DNA of 64,000 bases from Microbacterium terrisoli (GCF_030866805.1 NZ_CP133019.1:186001-250000), one strand, 5' to 3'. Counted from the first letter of the stretch, positions 37,093 through 45,898 are shown. A program made the numbers and translations. Notes: generated from the letters alone by a model not told the origin.

Positions 37093-39509
37093 GCGCACGG
37101 GATGTGAAGCGGCGACGGCTGGACGCGCGTCGGTGGACCCTCGACCTGGCGGCGACGGCTGCCCTGCTCATCGTGCCCGTCATCGGCTTCTGGCCGACCT
37201 TCGGGGGGCCGGGCTATCTGGTCCCCGCTGTCGGCGGCCTGCTGCTGGGCCTTGCCGTGGCAGCGATCGGTGCGTGGCGGCGCTGGGGCATCCTGGTCGT
37301 CGCGGCCATGACGATCGTCGTCTACTTCGTGTTCGGCACCGCTCTGGCGGTCTGGCACAGCGGCCTGTTCGCCGTGATTCCGACACTCGCGTCGCTGCAG
37401 GAGCTTGCCGCCGGCGTCGTCACATCGTGGAAGTCGCTGCTGACCACCGTGGCACCTGTGTCGGTGGCCGACGGCTTCGGCCTGGTTCCGTTCCTCCTGC
37501 TGCTGACCGGCGCCGTGCTCACCGCCGGCCTCGCCCTGCGCCTGCGTCATCCGGGCTGGGCGCTGCTGCCGGCCGGCGCGGTGCTGGTCGTCCAGATCGC
37601 CCTGGGCACCTCGACGCCGGCCGCGCCGCTGATCGAAGGCGTCGTGTTCGCCCTGGCCGCTGTGCTCTGGCTGGCGCTGCGCCAGGCGTGGGCGCCCGCG
37701 CAAGCGGCCATCTCGCTGGGCGAGACCGGTCAGGGCACGCGCGCCTCGGCCCGGCGCCGCGTCGTGACCGGCGCGGGCATCGTCGCCGTCGCCGTCCTCG
37801 CCGGCGTCGGCACCTCCGCTCTGGCGGCACCGCCTTCGCCTCGCTACGTGCTGCGCGACGTCGTGATCCCTCCCTTCGACATCCAGCAGTACCCCAGCCC
37901 GCTGCAGTCGTTCCGCAAGCTCGTGCGCGACGACCGCACCACCACGCTGTTCACCGTGCAATCGATGCCCCAGGATGCCCGCGTGCGCGTGGCCGTCATG
38001 GACGCCTACAACGGCGTCGTGTACAACGTGGCCGATGCCGGCTTCGGCTCGTCCAGTGCGTTCTCGCCCGCGCGCGCCGACATGTCGCCCGACGCGCAGG
38101 GCACACCGGCGACGGTGCATGTGCAGATCGACGCCTGGAACGGGGTGTGGATGCCGGAGGTCGGTGCGGTGCGGTCGGTGACGTTCGACGGCCCTCGCAC
38201 CGACGCACTGCGCCGTTCGGCCCAGTACAACGACGCCACCTCGTCGGGCATCGTCGCCGCAGATCTGCGCAAGGGCGACGGATACGACCTCGACACGATC
38301 GTGCCGACCCGGCCGACGGACAAAGCGCTGGCCAAGGCATCCATTCTTCCGGTGTCGATACCCAAGCAGTCCGGCGTGCCGCAGTCCTTCGCCGCGATCG
38401 CCGCGAAGATCACCGCCGATGCCAAGACGCCGGTCGAACAGGTGCGCACACTGCAGAAGTACCTCGCCGACGGCGGATACTTCAGCCACGGCCTCGAAGG
38501 CGAGGGCTACCGGTCGCTGTCCGGTCACGGCGCGGCGCGCATCGCGTCGCTGCTGGAGTCCAAGCAGATGGTCGGCGATGACGAGCAGTACGCCACTGCG
38601 ATGGCGCTGCTGGCCGGCCAGCTCGGCATTCCCGCCCGCGTGGTGATGGGGTTCTACCCCGCGCAGGACAAGGCGGGCTCGTCCGTGTTCGCCGCGACCG
38701 GCGACGACCTGCACGCCTGGGTCGAGGTGCCGTTCGCGGGCTTCGGCTGGGTCGCGTTCGATCCGACGCCGCCCAAGGACCACATCCCGACCCAGCAGGC
38801 CACGAAACCTCGCTCGGTGCCCAAGCCGCAGGTGCTGCAGCCGCCGCCGCCCGAGCAGCAGGCAGCCGATGAGCCGCCCACGGTGCCGGCTGATCACGGA
38901 CCGAAAGACGACAAGAATCACGGATCCGGCGTCCTGCTGGCGATCCTCGCGGCGGCCGGCATCGGCGTCGGAGTTCTGGGGCTGCTGGCTTCGCCGTTCA
39001 TCGTGATCGGCGCGCTGAAGTCCAAGCGCCGCCGCCGGCGCCAGCAGGCTGAGCATCCCGCCGACCGCATCAGCGGCGGCTGGGATGAGCTGGTCGACAA
39101 CGCCGTGGACTATGGCGCCCCGATGCGGGCCGGCCGGACGCGGCTCGAAGACGCGACCACGCTGGAATCGACGTTCGGGCAGCCGCAGGTCGCGGTGCTG
39201 GCCCGCAGTGCGGATGCCCGCGTGTGGGGCCCGAACGACCCGTCGGACGACGAGGTCGCCGCGTTCTGGAGCCAGGTGGACGCCGCGGTCGAAGGCATGG
39301 GCGAGGATCGCGGCTTCTTCACACGGCTGGGCGCGCGACTGAGCGTGCGTTCGCTCGTGGCGGGCACCGTCGCAGACAAGTGGATGCCGCGTCGCCGCCG
39401 CCGTGCGCAGCGGACGGGCGCCGCGGCCGCCGGTGCGCAGGCAGGCGCTGCCCCGACGTCCCAGGCGCGGCCTGCGGAGGATGGCGCGCGCACGGGAGCG
39501 TCCGCATGA
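37089..39509 (+). CDS. TgpA-like membrane protein with transglutaminase-fold domain lacking the catalytic Cys
   Basis: The 806-residue protein begins with GTG overlapping the DUF58 stop. It has about seven transmembrane segments in residues 20-260, an extracytoplasmic transglutaminase-like domain, a Pro/Gln-rich linker (VLQPPPPEQQ), another transmembrane segment near 615-640 and a cytoplasmic tail. The expected G-x-C-E-x-F/Y-A motif reads GDDEQYATAMALLA, with Asp498 where the nucleophilic Cys should be. The His (DLHAWVEV, His542) and Asp (FDPTP, Asp558) of the triad are kept. It therefore probably binds rather than cleaves or cross-links a peptide or amide. That inference rests on motif alignment by eye. 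Confidence 0.88.
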   Translation: MSARDVKRRRLDARRWTLDLAATAALLIVPVIGFWPTFGGPGYLVPAVGGLLLGLAVAAIGAWRRWGILVVAAMTIVVYFVFGTALAVWHSGLFAVIPTLASLQELAAGVVTSWKSLLTTVAPVSVADGFGLVPFLLLLTGAVLTAGLALRLRHPGWALLPAGAVLVVQIALGTSTPAAPLIEGVVFALAAVLWLALRQAWAPAQAAISLGETGQGTRASARRRVVTGAGIVAVAVLAGVGTSALAAPPSPRYVLRDVVIPPFDIQQYPSPLQSFRKLVRDDRTTTLFTVQSMPQDARVRVAVMDAYNGVVYNVADAGFGSSSAFSPARADMSPDAQGTPATVHVQIDAWNGVWMPEVGAVRSVTFDGPRTDALRRSAQYNDATSSGIVAADLRKGDGYDLDTIVPTRPTDKALAKASILPVSIPKQSGVPQSFAAIAAKITADAKTPVEQVRTLQKYLADGGYFSHGLEGEGYRSLSGHGAARIASLLESKQMVGDDEQYATAMALLAGQLGIPARVVMGFYPAQDKAGSSVFAATGDDLHAWVEVPFAGFGWVAFDPTPPKDHIPTQQATKPRSVPKPQVLQPPPPEQQAADEPPTVPADHGPKDDKNHGSGVLLAILAAAGIGVGVLGLLASPFIVIGALKSKRRRRRQQAEHPADRISGGWDELVDNAVDYGAPMRAGRTRLEDATTLESTFGQPQVAVLARSADARVWGPNDPSDDEVAAFWSQVDAAVEGMGEDRGFFTRLGARLSVRSLVAGTVADKWMPRRRRRAQRTGAAAAGAQAGAAPTSQARPAEDGARTGASA

Positions 39510-40804
39510 CCGACCACGTCTCGACCGCCGTCGCGGCTCCTGTCACGATCGGCGCCCGCGTGCTCGCCTATCTGCTGGATGCGGCGGTGGCCGTCGGTGT
39601 GATGGCGCTGGTCGGAGGGTTCGCGGCGATCGCGGCGTTCGCCGCCGTGCAGCCGGCCGACGCGGCGCAGGCGGCCGGCGCCTTCGCGATCGTGCAGCTG
39701 GTGATGTTCGTCGTCGCCGTCGTGTGGGGGCTCGTCTACACCGCGATGCAGGGCGGTGCCGGCTCGATCGGGCAGCGCGCGCTGGGCCTCGTGCTCACCG
39801 ACCCGAACGACTCCGGCGCTCGCGTGGGGTTCGGGCGCGCGCTCGTGCGCAATCTCATCTGGATGCTGGGCTGCGCGATAGTGGTGGGTTATGCCAGTGC
39901 GCTGTTCGACGCCTCTCCGTACCACCAGGGCTGGCACGACAAGGTCGCGCGGACCGTGGTCGGCGATCGTCGCGGCGCCCGCCACGTCGTGTCGCAGGTG
40001 CCGCGGATGTCGACTCCTCGCGCCCCCGCCTCGGCCGGTCCGGTGCTGTGGGGTGCGGCCGGGGCGGCCGCGCCGCGGGCCGACGCGGCCGCGGCGCCCG
40101 TGATCACCGGGATCGCCGCCGGGAGCTCGTCGGGGCCAGGTTCGTCGGGGCCGGGTTCGTCGGGGTCGGGTGCTGCCGCAGCATCCGCCCCCACCTCCGC
40201 ATCCACCGCTGCCGCCGCACCGGTGATCATGGCCGTCGGCATGATCTCCGAAGTGCCCGGTGTCGCCCATTCGCAACAGGCAGCCCCCGACCGTACGCCG
40301 ATCCCGACCGTCGACGCCGCCGCACCGGTGCCCGCGCCGGGCAGCATCACCGAGACGATGACGATGGCCTCGGTGCCCGCGGCATCCGCGCCCGCCGACG
40401 GCGACGTCGGAGAGACCCGCATCTCGGTGAACCCGGTCGACGCGCCCGCCGCTCCGGTGACGGCGGCCGTCGTGCAGCCCTCGGCGACGGTCATGCTGGT
40501 GTGGGACAACGGCACGCGCATCGCCGTGTACGGTCGCACCGTGTTCGGCCGCAATCCGGCGCGCGAGGACGGCGCGACGGTGGTCGCGGTGCGCGACGAG
40601 ACGCTCTCGCTGTCGAAGACCCATTTCGAGGTCGGTGGCGATGCGAGTGCGCCGTGGATCATCGACCGTCACTCCACGAACGGGGTGGTGCTGGTGCGCA
40701 ACGGTCGACGCGCGACCCTCTCGCCCGGTGCGCGTACTCCCGTCCGCGCCGGAGACCGACTGGAGTTCGGCGACCGCGCCCTGACGGTGGAGGCGTGCGC
40801 ATGA
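39506..40804 (+). CDS. RDD-family membrane protein with C-terminal FHA domain
   Basis: The 432-residue protein combines an RDD membrane domain with a phosphothreonine-binding FHA domain. Residues about 10-150 hold three hydrophobic segments and the RDD features (GARVLAYLLDAAVAV, GSIGQRALGLVLTD, QGWHDKVARTVV). A long Ala/Pro/Ser linker with GSSGPGSSGPG repeats follows. The FHA part, about 330-432, has FGRNP, SLSKTHFEV, DRHSTNGVVLV. The FHA domain faces the cytoplasm, where it can dock on threonines phosphorylated by the kinase encoded three genes downstream. Both ends overlap neighbouring genes (ATGA). Confidence 0.9.
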   Translation: MTDHVSTAVAAPVTIGARVLAYLLDAAVAVGVMALVGGFAAIAAFAAVQPADAAQAAGAFAIVQLVMFVVAVVWGLVYTAMQGGAGSIGQRALGLVLTDPNDSGARVGFGRALVRNLIWMLGCAIVVGYASALFDASPYHQGWHDKVARTVVGDRRGARHVVSQVPRMSTPRAPASAGPVLWGAAGAAAPRADAAAAPVITGIAAGSSSGPGSSGPGSSGSGAAAASAPTSASTAAAAPVIMAVGMISEVPGVAHSQQAAPDRTPIPTVDAAAPVPAPGSITETMTMASVPAASAPADGDVGETRISVNPVDAPAAPVTAAVVQPSATVMLVWDNGTRIAVYGRTVFGRNPAREDGATVVAVRDETLSLSKTHFEVGGDASAPWIIDRHSTNGVVLVRNGRRATLSPGARTPVRAGDRLEFGDRALTVEACA

Positions 40805-41667
40805 GCGCCGAACCGACCCGCCTCGCGCCGATCGCCGTCGCCTGCGGCGCCATGACCGACACCGGTCTGCGTCGCCGCCTGAACGAGGACTCGTACATCG
40901 CGAGCGCACCGGTGTTCCTGGTCGCCGACGGCATGGGCGGTCACCAGGCCGGCGAGGTGGCCAGCGCCACCGCGATCGACGAGTTCGCACTTCTGGCCGG
41001 CCGTGACTGCGTCTCGGTGGACGAGCTGCGCGACGCCTTCGCCCGTGCCCGTGCCCGTGTGGATGCGCTCCCGCCCGGCGGGGGAGCAAGTGCCGGCACG
41101 ACGCTGACCGGCGTCGCGATCTCGGACGTGGACGGCGAGGGCTACTGGCTCACGATCAATGTCGGCGACTCACGCACGTATCGACTGAGCGAGGGGGTGT
41201 TCGAGCAGATCAGCGTCGACCACTCCGTCGTGCAAGAGCTCATCGACCGCGGCGAACTCGATGAGGCCCAGGCCACGCGAGACTCGCGTCGCAATGTCAT
41301 CACGCGCGCGATCGGGGCCGGCAGCGATGCCGAGGCGGACTACTGGCTGATTCCCGCCGAGGTCGGTGACCGGATCCTCATCTGCTCCGACGGCCTCAGC
41401 AACGAGCTCACGTGGGATCGCATCGACGGCATCCTGCGCGACGAGACCCACCCGCAGGCGGCGGCGACGCGGCTGGTGCAGGAGGCCGTGCAGCACGGCG
41501 GCCGCGACAACGTCACGGTGATCGTCGTCGACGCGCTGAATGTCGCGTCTGGCCGTGGCGCGCATGAGGCGCCCGCTGACACCGTGCCCGCGTTCCCCGA
41601 CGAAGACGACGATATGGATGCCGACACCCGCCCGCGTGCGGGAGCCCCCGCAGGAGGAGGATTCTGA
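40801..41667 (+). CDS. PP2C-type serine/threonine phosphatase
   Basis: The 288-residue metal-dependent phosphatase carries the PP2C motifs in order: GLRRRLNEDSY, VADGMGGHQAGEVAS, SAGTTLTG, NVGDSRTYRL, CSDGLSNEL and GGRDNVTVIVVD. The metal-binding Asp residues in NEDS, ADGMGG, SDGL and RDN are all present, so it should be active. It has no membrane segment. It is encoded between two FHA proteins and close to the kinase, so its natural role is to reverse the kinase's phosphorylation. It overlaps the genes on both sides (ATGA and TGATG). Confidence 0.95.
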   Translation: MSAEPTRLAPIAVACGAMTDTGLRRRLNEDSYIASAPVFLVADGMGGHQAGEVASATAIDEFALLAGRDCVSVDELRDAFARARARVDALPPGGGASAGTTLTGVAISDVDGEGYWLTINVGDSRTYRLSEGVFEQISVDHSVVQELIDRGELDEAQATRDSRRNVITRAIGAGSDAEADYWLIPAEVGDRILICSDGLSNELTWDRIDGILRDETHPQAAATRLVQEAVQHGGRDNVTVIVVDALNVASGRGAHEAPADTVPAFPDEDDDMDADTRPRAGAPAGGGF

Positions 41668-42905
41668 TGGTTGCCCTGCGCTACGCCACCGGTGACGCCT
41701 ACGTCATCGCGACCGGCGACACGGTCGCGCTGATCGATGCGGACACGCCGTCCGATCTGCTCACCGGCGTCTGGGATGAGGTGAACGCCGGCCATGGCCT
41801 TGCCGCCGTTCTGGAGGCGCTGACCGGTGCGTTCGGAACCTCTCTGACCGCGATCCCGCCGTTCTTGGTCGCCGTCGACGAGCCCGAGGGACTGAGACTT
41901 GCCGTACGCGGCGACATCCATGCCCACGTCACAGGGGCCGGCGAACCGGTGACGGTGACGGGTGTGGGCGTGACCACATGGTCGGAGCGGGTCGTCTCCG
42001 GAGCCGCGCGCGCCGAGATCCGGCTGGGATCAGCGTCGCCGACGGCACCGCTGCCCCTGGCGCTGCGCGACGGGATCGTGCGCGCGAGCGCTCTCGTGGC
42101 GGTGTGGGACGAGGATGCCGCGGCCACCCCGACGCGGGCTGTCGACGCCGTCGCGACCGAGGTGGATGTGACACCCGACGACGGTGCGTCCGCCGCGGCT
42201 GAGCCTGAGCCTGAGCCTGAGCCTGAGCGTGAGCCCGAACCCGAACCCACGTCCGACGAAGAAGCTGCCGCAGCCTCCCGCGAATCCTCGTCGCAGGTGC
42301 TCACCGGCAGCGGTGCGGACACCTGGCTGCCCGGTGACGCGACGCTCGCCCCGCTGCCGGACCGGTCGCCCGAGGCCGACGATGACGGCGAGGCCGCGTC
42401 ATCCACCCCTGAACTCGGGGACGTGGCCGATACAGTGGCATCCGTGCGTGTGCGCGGAGACCACGACGGCGAGACGATCTCGCTCGCCCAAGCGCGCGCA
42501 ATGCGCGGTGAGACGCCCGCGGCGGCGCCGCTGCTCGAGCCCCTCGCCCCGCCTCGCATGCCGGCACCCGCACGGCTGCGGCTGTCGACGGGGCAGACAG
42601 TGCTGCTGGACCGCACTGTCGTGATCGGCCGACGCCCGCGGTCGACGCGCGTCACCGGCACCGACCTGCCGCACCTGATCGCCGTCGAAAGCCCCGAGCA
42701 GGACATCTCGCGCAGCCACCTCGAGGTGCGGGTCGAGGGCGACAGTGTGCTGGCCACCGATCTGCACACCACGAACGGCACGACCCTGCGTCGCGCGGGC
42801 GCCGACCCGGTGCGGCTGCATCCGGGCGAGCGCAACGTGGTGGTGCCCGGAGACGTGCTCGACCTGGGTGACGGGGTGCTGGTCACCGTGGAGGACATCG
42901 CGTGA
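41667..42905 (+). CDS. FHA-domain protein with acidic Glu-Pro linker
   Basis: The 412-residue cytoplasmic protein has an N-terminal domain of about 150 residues of no recognised family (MVALRYATGDAYVIATGD). An acidic low-complexity linker (EPEPEPEPE, encoded by GAGCCT repeats near 42,200) follows, then a C-terminal FHA domain at about 305-410 (VVIGRRPRSTR, DISRSHLEVRVEG, LHTTNGTTLRR). The FHA domain predicts binding to phosphothreonine on the kinase or its substrates. The start overlaps the phosphatase stop and the end overlaps the kinase start, so all three are translationally coupled. Confidence 0.9.
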   Translation: MVALRYATGDAYVIATGDTVALIDADTPSDLLTGVWDEVNAGHGLAAVLEALTGAFGTSLTAIPPFLVAVDEPEGLRLAVRGDIHAHVTGAGEPVTVTGVGVTTWSERVVSGAARAEIRLGSASPTAPLPLALRDGIVRASALVAVWDEDAAATPTRAVDAVATEVDVTPDDGASAAAEPEPEPEPEREPEPEPTSDEEAAAASRESSSQVLTGSGADTWLPGDATLAPLPDRSPEADDDGEAASSTPELGDVADTVASVRVRGDHDGETISLAQARAMRGETPAAAPLLEPLAPPRMPAPARLRLSTGQTVLLDRTVVIGRRPRSTRVTGTDLPHLIAVESPEQDISRSHLEVRVEGDSVLATDLHTTNGTTLRRAGADPVRLHPGERNVVVPGDVLDLGDGVLVTVEDIA

Positions 42906-44629
42906 GCCCTCGTCGGACGCCTGCCGCTCCTCCCGAGCTGCCCGGGTTCACGTATGTGGACCTGCTCGGGTCGGGCGGCTTCGCCGACGTATACCTCTAC
43001 GAACAGCACCTGCCGCGTCGTCGCGTCGCGGTCAAGGTGCTGCTGACCGATCGGATGTCGAGCGGCTCGGTGCGCGAGTTCACCGACGAGGCGAACACGA
43101 TGGCGATGCTCTCGACGCATCCGGCCATCGTCACGATCTATCAGGCGGGGGTGGCCGAGGACGGACGGCCCTACCTGGTGATGGAGTACTGCCCGAAGCC
43201 CAACCTGCAGGTGCGGTATCGGCGGGAGCCGTTCTCGATCGCCGAGTCCCTGCGGGTCGGCGTGCAGGTCGCCGCCGCGGTGGAGACCGCGCACCGCGCA
43301 GGGGTTCTGCACCGCGACATCAAGCCCGCGAACATCCTGGTCACCGAATACAACCGGCCGGCCCTCACCGACTTCGGCATCGCCTCCTCGACCGCGGCCG
43401 CCGAAGAGTCGGCCGGCCTGTCGATCCCCTGGTCGCCGCCCGAGTCGTTCGCCGACGCGCCGCACAGCGACTACCGATCGGACGTGTACGCGCTCGGCGC
43501 CACCGTGTACACCCTGCTGGCCGGGCACTCGCCGTACGAGCTGCGAGGCCAGCGCAACACGGCCGCCGACCTCATCGGACGCATCGAGGCCGGGCACGTG
43601 CCGCCGCTCGGTCGCGCCGACGTGCCGCTGTCGCTGCAGCACGCCCTCGAGCGCGCGATGTCGAAGAATCCCGCCGACCGCTACCAGCGCGCGGTCGACT
43701 TCGCGCGTGCGCTGCAGAAGGTGCAGATCGAGCTCTCGCTCGCCGTCACCCCGATCGACATCCTCGACGACGGCCTGCCCGACGAGATCGAAGAAGACGA
43801 GGACGACGGCCTGACCCGCGTGCGCGGAGTGGTCAGCATCGACCCGCAGACAGCCCCGGCCGCGGGGCTCACGCGTCCCTCCGACGTCGGACGATCGGAC
43901 TTCGCCCCGGGGCCGGGAACCACGCGGCCCGCAGCAACCGGGCAGGGAACGACCGGGCCGACCACTCCCGATCCGACCCGACCGCTGCAGCCGCCGGCCT
44001 ACGCGCCCGACCTGGATGCCACGGTCGTGCGTGCATCGCCGCCGCCGGCCGCGGCATCCACACCATTCGCGCCGGCAGCCGGCGGCCCCGTCGCACCGCC
44101 CGCGTTCGGTGCGACCGCCGTCGGAGCCACGGATGCGGCGACCCTCGCGCACATCAAGGATGTGCCGGTCGTCGATTCCGACACGCTCAGCGAGACAGCG
44201 CCACGCAGCCGGGTGGGGCTGTGGGCGACGATCGGCGGCGGCGTCGTGGTCGTCGCGTTGGCGGCGATCGCGATCGTCGCCCTTCCTGCGTTGCTGGGGG
44301 GCGACGCACCGGGTCCGGCGGCTTCCAGCCCGCCGACGCAGTCGAAACCGCAGGACGCGCTGCCGACGACCGTTTCACCCCCCTCCGAACTCACAGGTGT
44401 CATCAAGGGGGGTAGCGTCGTGTGGACATGGAAGAACACCGACACGGCAGACGGAGACTTCTTCGTCTGGCAGGACGCCTCGCGGCCGGATCAGGAAGGC
44501 GACCTGCGCAAGGTCACCGAACCGACCGTGACGCAGAAGGTCGACGCATCGGGGCGCACATGCATCAGTGTGCGCACTCTGCGCACTGACGGGGGCAGTT
44601 CCGACCTTGCGACGAAGTGCGTGCAATGA
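42902..44629 (+). CDS. transmembrane serine/threonine protein kinase
   Basis: The 575-residue Hanks-type kinase has a glycine loop LGSGGFADVYL (about 20-30), the ATP Lys in RVAVKVLL, the catalytic loop HRDIKPANIL, DFG and a PPE in place of APE. A proline-rich juxtamembrane stretch leads to one transmembrane helix at about 436-462 (VGLWATIGGGVVVVALAAIAIV). An outer domain of about 110 residues ends the protein. This outer part (SVVWTWKNTDTADGDFFVW...) looks FN3-like with two Cys and is the likely sensor. It has no PASTA repeats, so it is not PknB. Its partners are the FHA and PP2C proteins encoded on both sides. GTG overlaps the previous stop. Confidence 0.94.
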   Translation: MSPRRTPAAPPELPGFTYVDLLGSGGFADVYLYEQHLPRRRVAVKVLLTDRMSSGSVREFTDEANTMAMLSTHPAIVTIYQAGVAEDGRPYLVMEYCPKPNLQVRYRREPFSIAESLRVGVQVAAAVETAHRAGVLHRDIKPANILVTEYNRPALTDFGIASSTAAAEESAGLSIPWSPPESFADAPHSDYRSDVYALGATVYTLLAGHSPYELRGQRNTAADLIGRIEAGHVPPLGRADVPLSLQHALERAMSKNPADRYQRAVDFARALQKVQIELSLAVTPIDILDDGLPDEIEEDEDDGLTRVRGVVSIDPQTAPAAGLTRPSDVGRSDFAPGPGTTRPAATGQGTTGPTTPDPTRPLQPPAYAPDLDATVVRASPPPAAASTPFAPAAGGPVAPPAFGATAVGATDAATLAHIKDVPVVDSDTLSETAPRSRVGLWATIGGGVVVVALAAIAIVALPALLGGDAPGPAASSPPTQSKPQDALPTTVSPPSELTGVIKGGSVVWTWKNTDTADGDFFVWQDASRPDQEGDLRKVTEPTVTQKVDASGRTCISVRTLRTDGGSSDLATKCVQ

Positions 44630-45378
44630 CCGGGGACGGGGGCATGGCACACGCCCAGCACGTGAGTGTCGAGTTCGCGGGGGAGATCTACCCGGTGGCC
44701 GCCGGTGAGGTGTTCACCGTCGGCCGTGAGGGCGATCTGGCCATCGAAGACAACCTGTTCCTGCACCGGCATTTCTTGACGATCCAATGCTCCGACGGGC
44801 TGTGGATCCTCTCCAACGTCGGGTCCCGGCTGGCCGCGACCGTCACCGACTCGGGCAGCCGCGTGCAGGCCTGGCTCGCACCGGGTGCGCGCCTGCCGCT
44901 GGTGTTCGAGACCACGACGGTCATCTTCTCGGCCGGTCCGACCACGTACGAGCTGGTCGTGCATGCCGCCGAACCCGCGTTCCGCGAGATGATGCGCTTC
45001 GACGAGAGCGACGGACAGAGCACGATCGGCGAAGTGCCGCTGACACCGAGCCAGAAGGTGATGATCCTGGCGCTTGCCGAGCCGGTGCTGCGCCGGGAAG
45101 GCGCCGGCATGAGCGAGCTGCCGACCTCGACGCAGGCGGCGGAGCGTCTGGGATGGACGCTCACGCGCTTCAACCGCAAGCTCGACAACGTATGCGACAA
45201 GCTCGACCGCATCGGGGTGCCGGGCATGCGCGGAGGTGTCCGCTCCTACGCGACCAACCGCAGGGTGCGACTGGTCGAGCACGCGGTCGCTGCGCGTCTG
45301 GTGACGCGGATGGATCTGCCGCTGCTGGATGCCGAGGCCGCTGCGGCAGCCGAGTCCGCCGGCACCGACGACGACTGA
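44626..45378 (+). CDS. FHA-domain protein with C-terminal helix-turn-helix
   Basis: The 250-residue protein starts at an ATG overlapping the kinase stop. Residues about 8-100 fit an FHA-like domain (FTVGREGDLAIEDNLFLHRHFLTI). Residues about 140-210 contain a predicted winged or helix-turn-helix segment (STQAAERLGWTLTRFNRKLDNV) like those of transcription factors. The FHA part could sense phosphorylation and the HTH part could bind DNA, making it the transcriptional output of the kinase module; the shared palindromes at the giant-gene promoters are obvious candidate targets. DNA binding is inference. It is the last gene of the run and ends 3 nt from the convergent recombinase-like gene. Confidence 0.82.
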   Translation: MTGDGGMAHAQHVSVEFAGEIYPVAAGEVFTVGREGDLAIEDNLFLHRHFLTIQCSDGLWILSNVGSRLAATVTDSGSRVQAWLAPGARLPLVFETTTVIFSAGPTTYELVVHAAEPAFREMMRFDESDGQSTIGEVPLTPSQKVMILALAEPVLRREGAGMSELPTSTQAAERLGWTLTRFNRKLDNVCDKLDRIGVPGMRGGVRSYATNRRVRLVEHAVAARLVTRMDLPLLDAEAAAAAESAGTDDD

Positions 45379-45381
45379 GGC

Positions 45382-45810
45382 TCAGCGCCCGGTGTCGAAC
45401 AGATGCCGCCCGTCGTGACTGAGCACCTTGACCACGACGCCGCGCGTGCGCAGGGCGGCGACCGTGCGGGTCTCTTCGTCGATGTCGCGCCCCAGGGCGT
45501 GGATGCTGGTCACCACGAGCACGTCACCGCGCTCGAGCGTGCCGAACAGTCGCACGAGACGCTCTTCCCACGACTCCAGGGTCTCGGGGGCGGGGTGGCG
45601 AAAGCCCGCGATGGGCACGCCGAAGCGCGCCAGATCGTCGCGCTGCTCTTTGATGCTCGGCATGTCGGGGCGTGCCACGACGAGTCCCACCAGGCGCGAT
45701 CCGGCCGGACGAGCCTGCCAGAAGTTCCGGTCCCGCTGCAGCTCGACGAAGCACTCAGGGCACTCGGCCGCGACGTGCGTGTGCGGCATCGGGCTGGTCT
45801 GGTCGTGCAT
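45382..45810 (-). CDS. serine-recombinase-like protein without catalytic Ser
   Basis: The 142-residue protein resembles only the N-terminal domain of resolvases. LVGLVVARPDMPSIKEQRDDLARFG parallels the YARVST-DDQ...QRDAL start, and LERGDVLVVTSIHALGRDIDEETRTVAALRTRGVVVKVL parallels the LGR motif and helix E. The nucleophilic Ser position is replaced by a shorter RPDMPS stretch and no DNA-binding domain is present. An N-terminal extension carries CPEC. It is therefore unlikely to recombine DNA; it may be a domesticated dimerising regulator. GAAGAAGG precedes the ATG. No inverted repeats or other mobile-element signs flank it. Confidence 0.7.
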   Translation of the reverse strand: MHDQTSPMPHTHVAAECPECFVELQRDRNFWQARPAGSRLVGLVVARPDMPSIKEQRDDLARFGVPIAGFRHPAPETLESWEERLVRLFGTLERGDVLVVTSIHALGRDIDEETRTVAALRTRGVVVKVLSHDGRHLFDTGR

Positions 45811-45898
45811 CCTTCTTCTCCCCCTCCTCTCTATTGTCTCCCGTCGGCGCCGGCTGCGTCATCCGCACCTCGCGACCGTGGCGCAGGCGACCGATCTG

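Noticed and set aside
40801..45378. FHA, PP2C and Ser/Thr kinase genes as the regulatory module of a type VI secretion system
   Set aside because: No Tss structural genes are present and the organism is Gram-positive. The MoxR/DUF58/FN3 context fits the surface-protein cluster.
45382..45810. The recombinase-like gene as sign of a mobile element or prophage
   Set aside because: No inverted ends, attachment duplication, integrase, phage genes or change in composition are seen around it.
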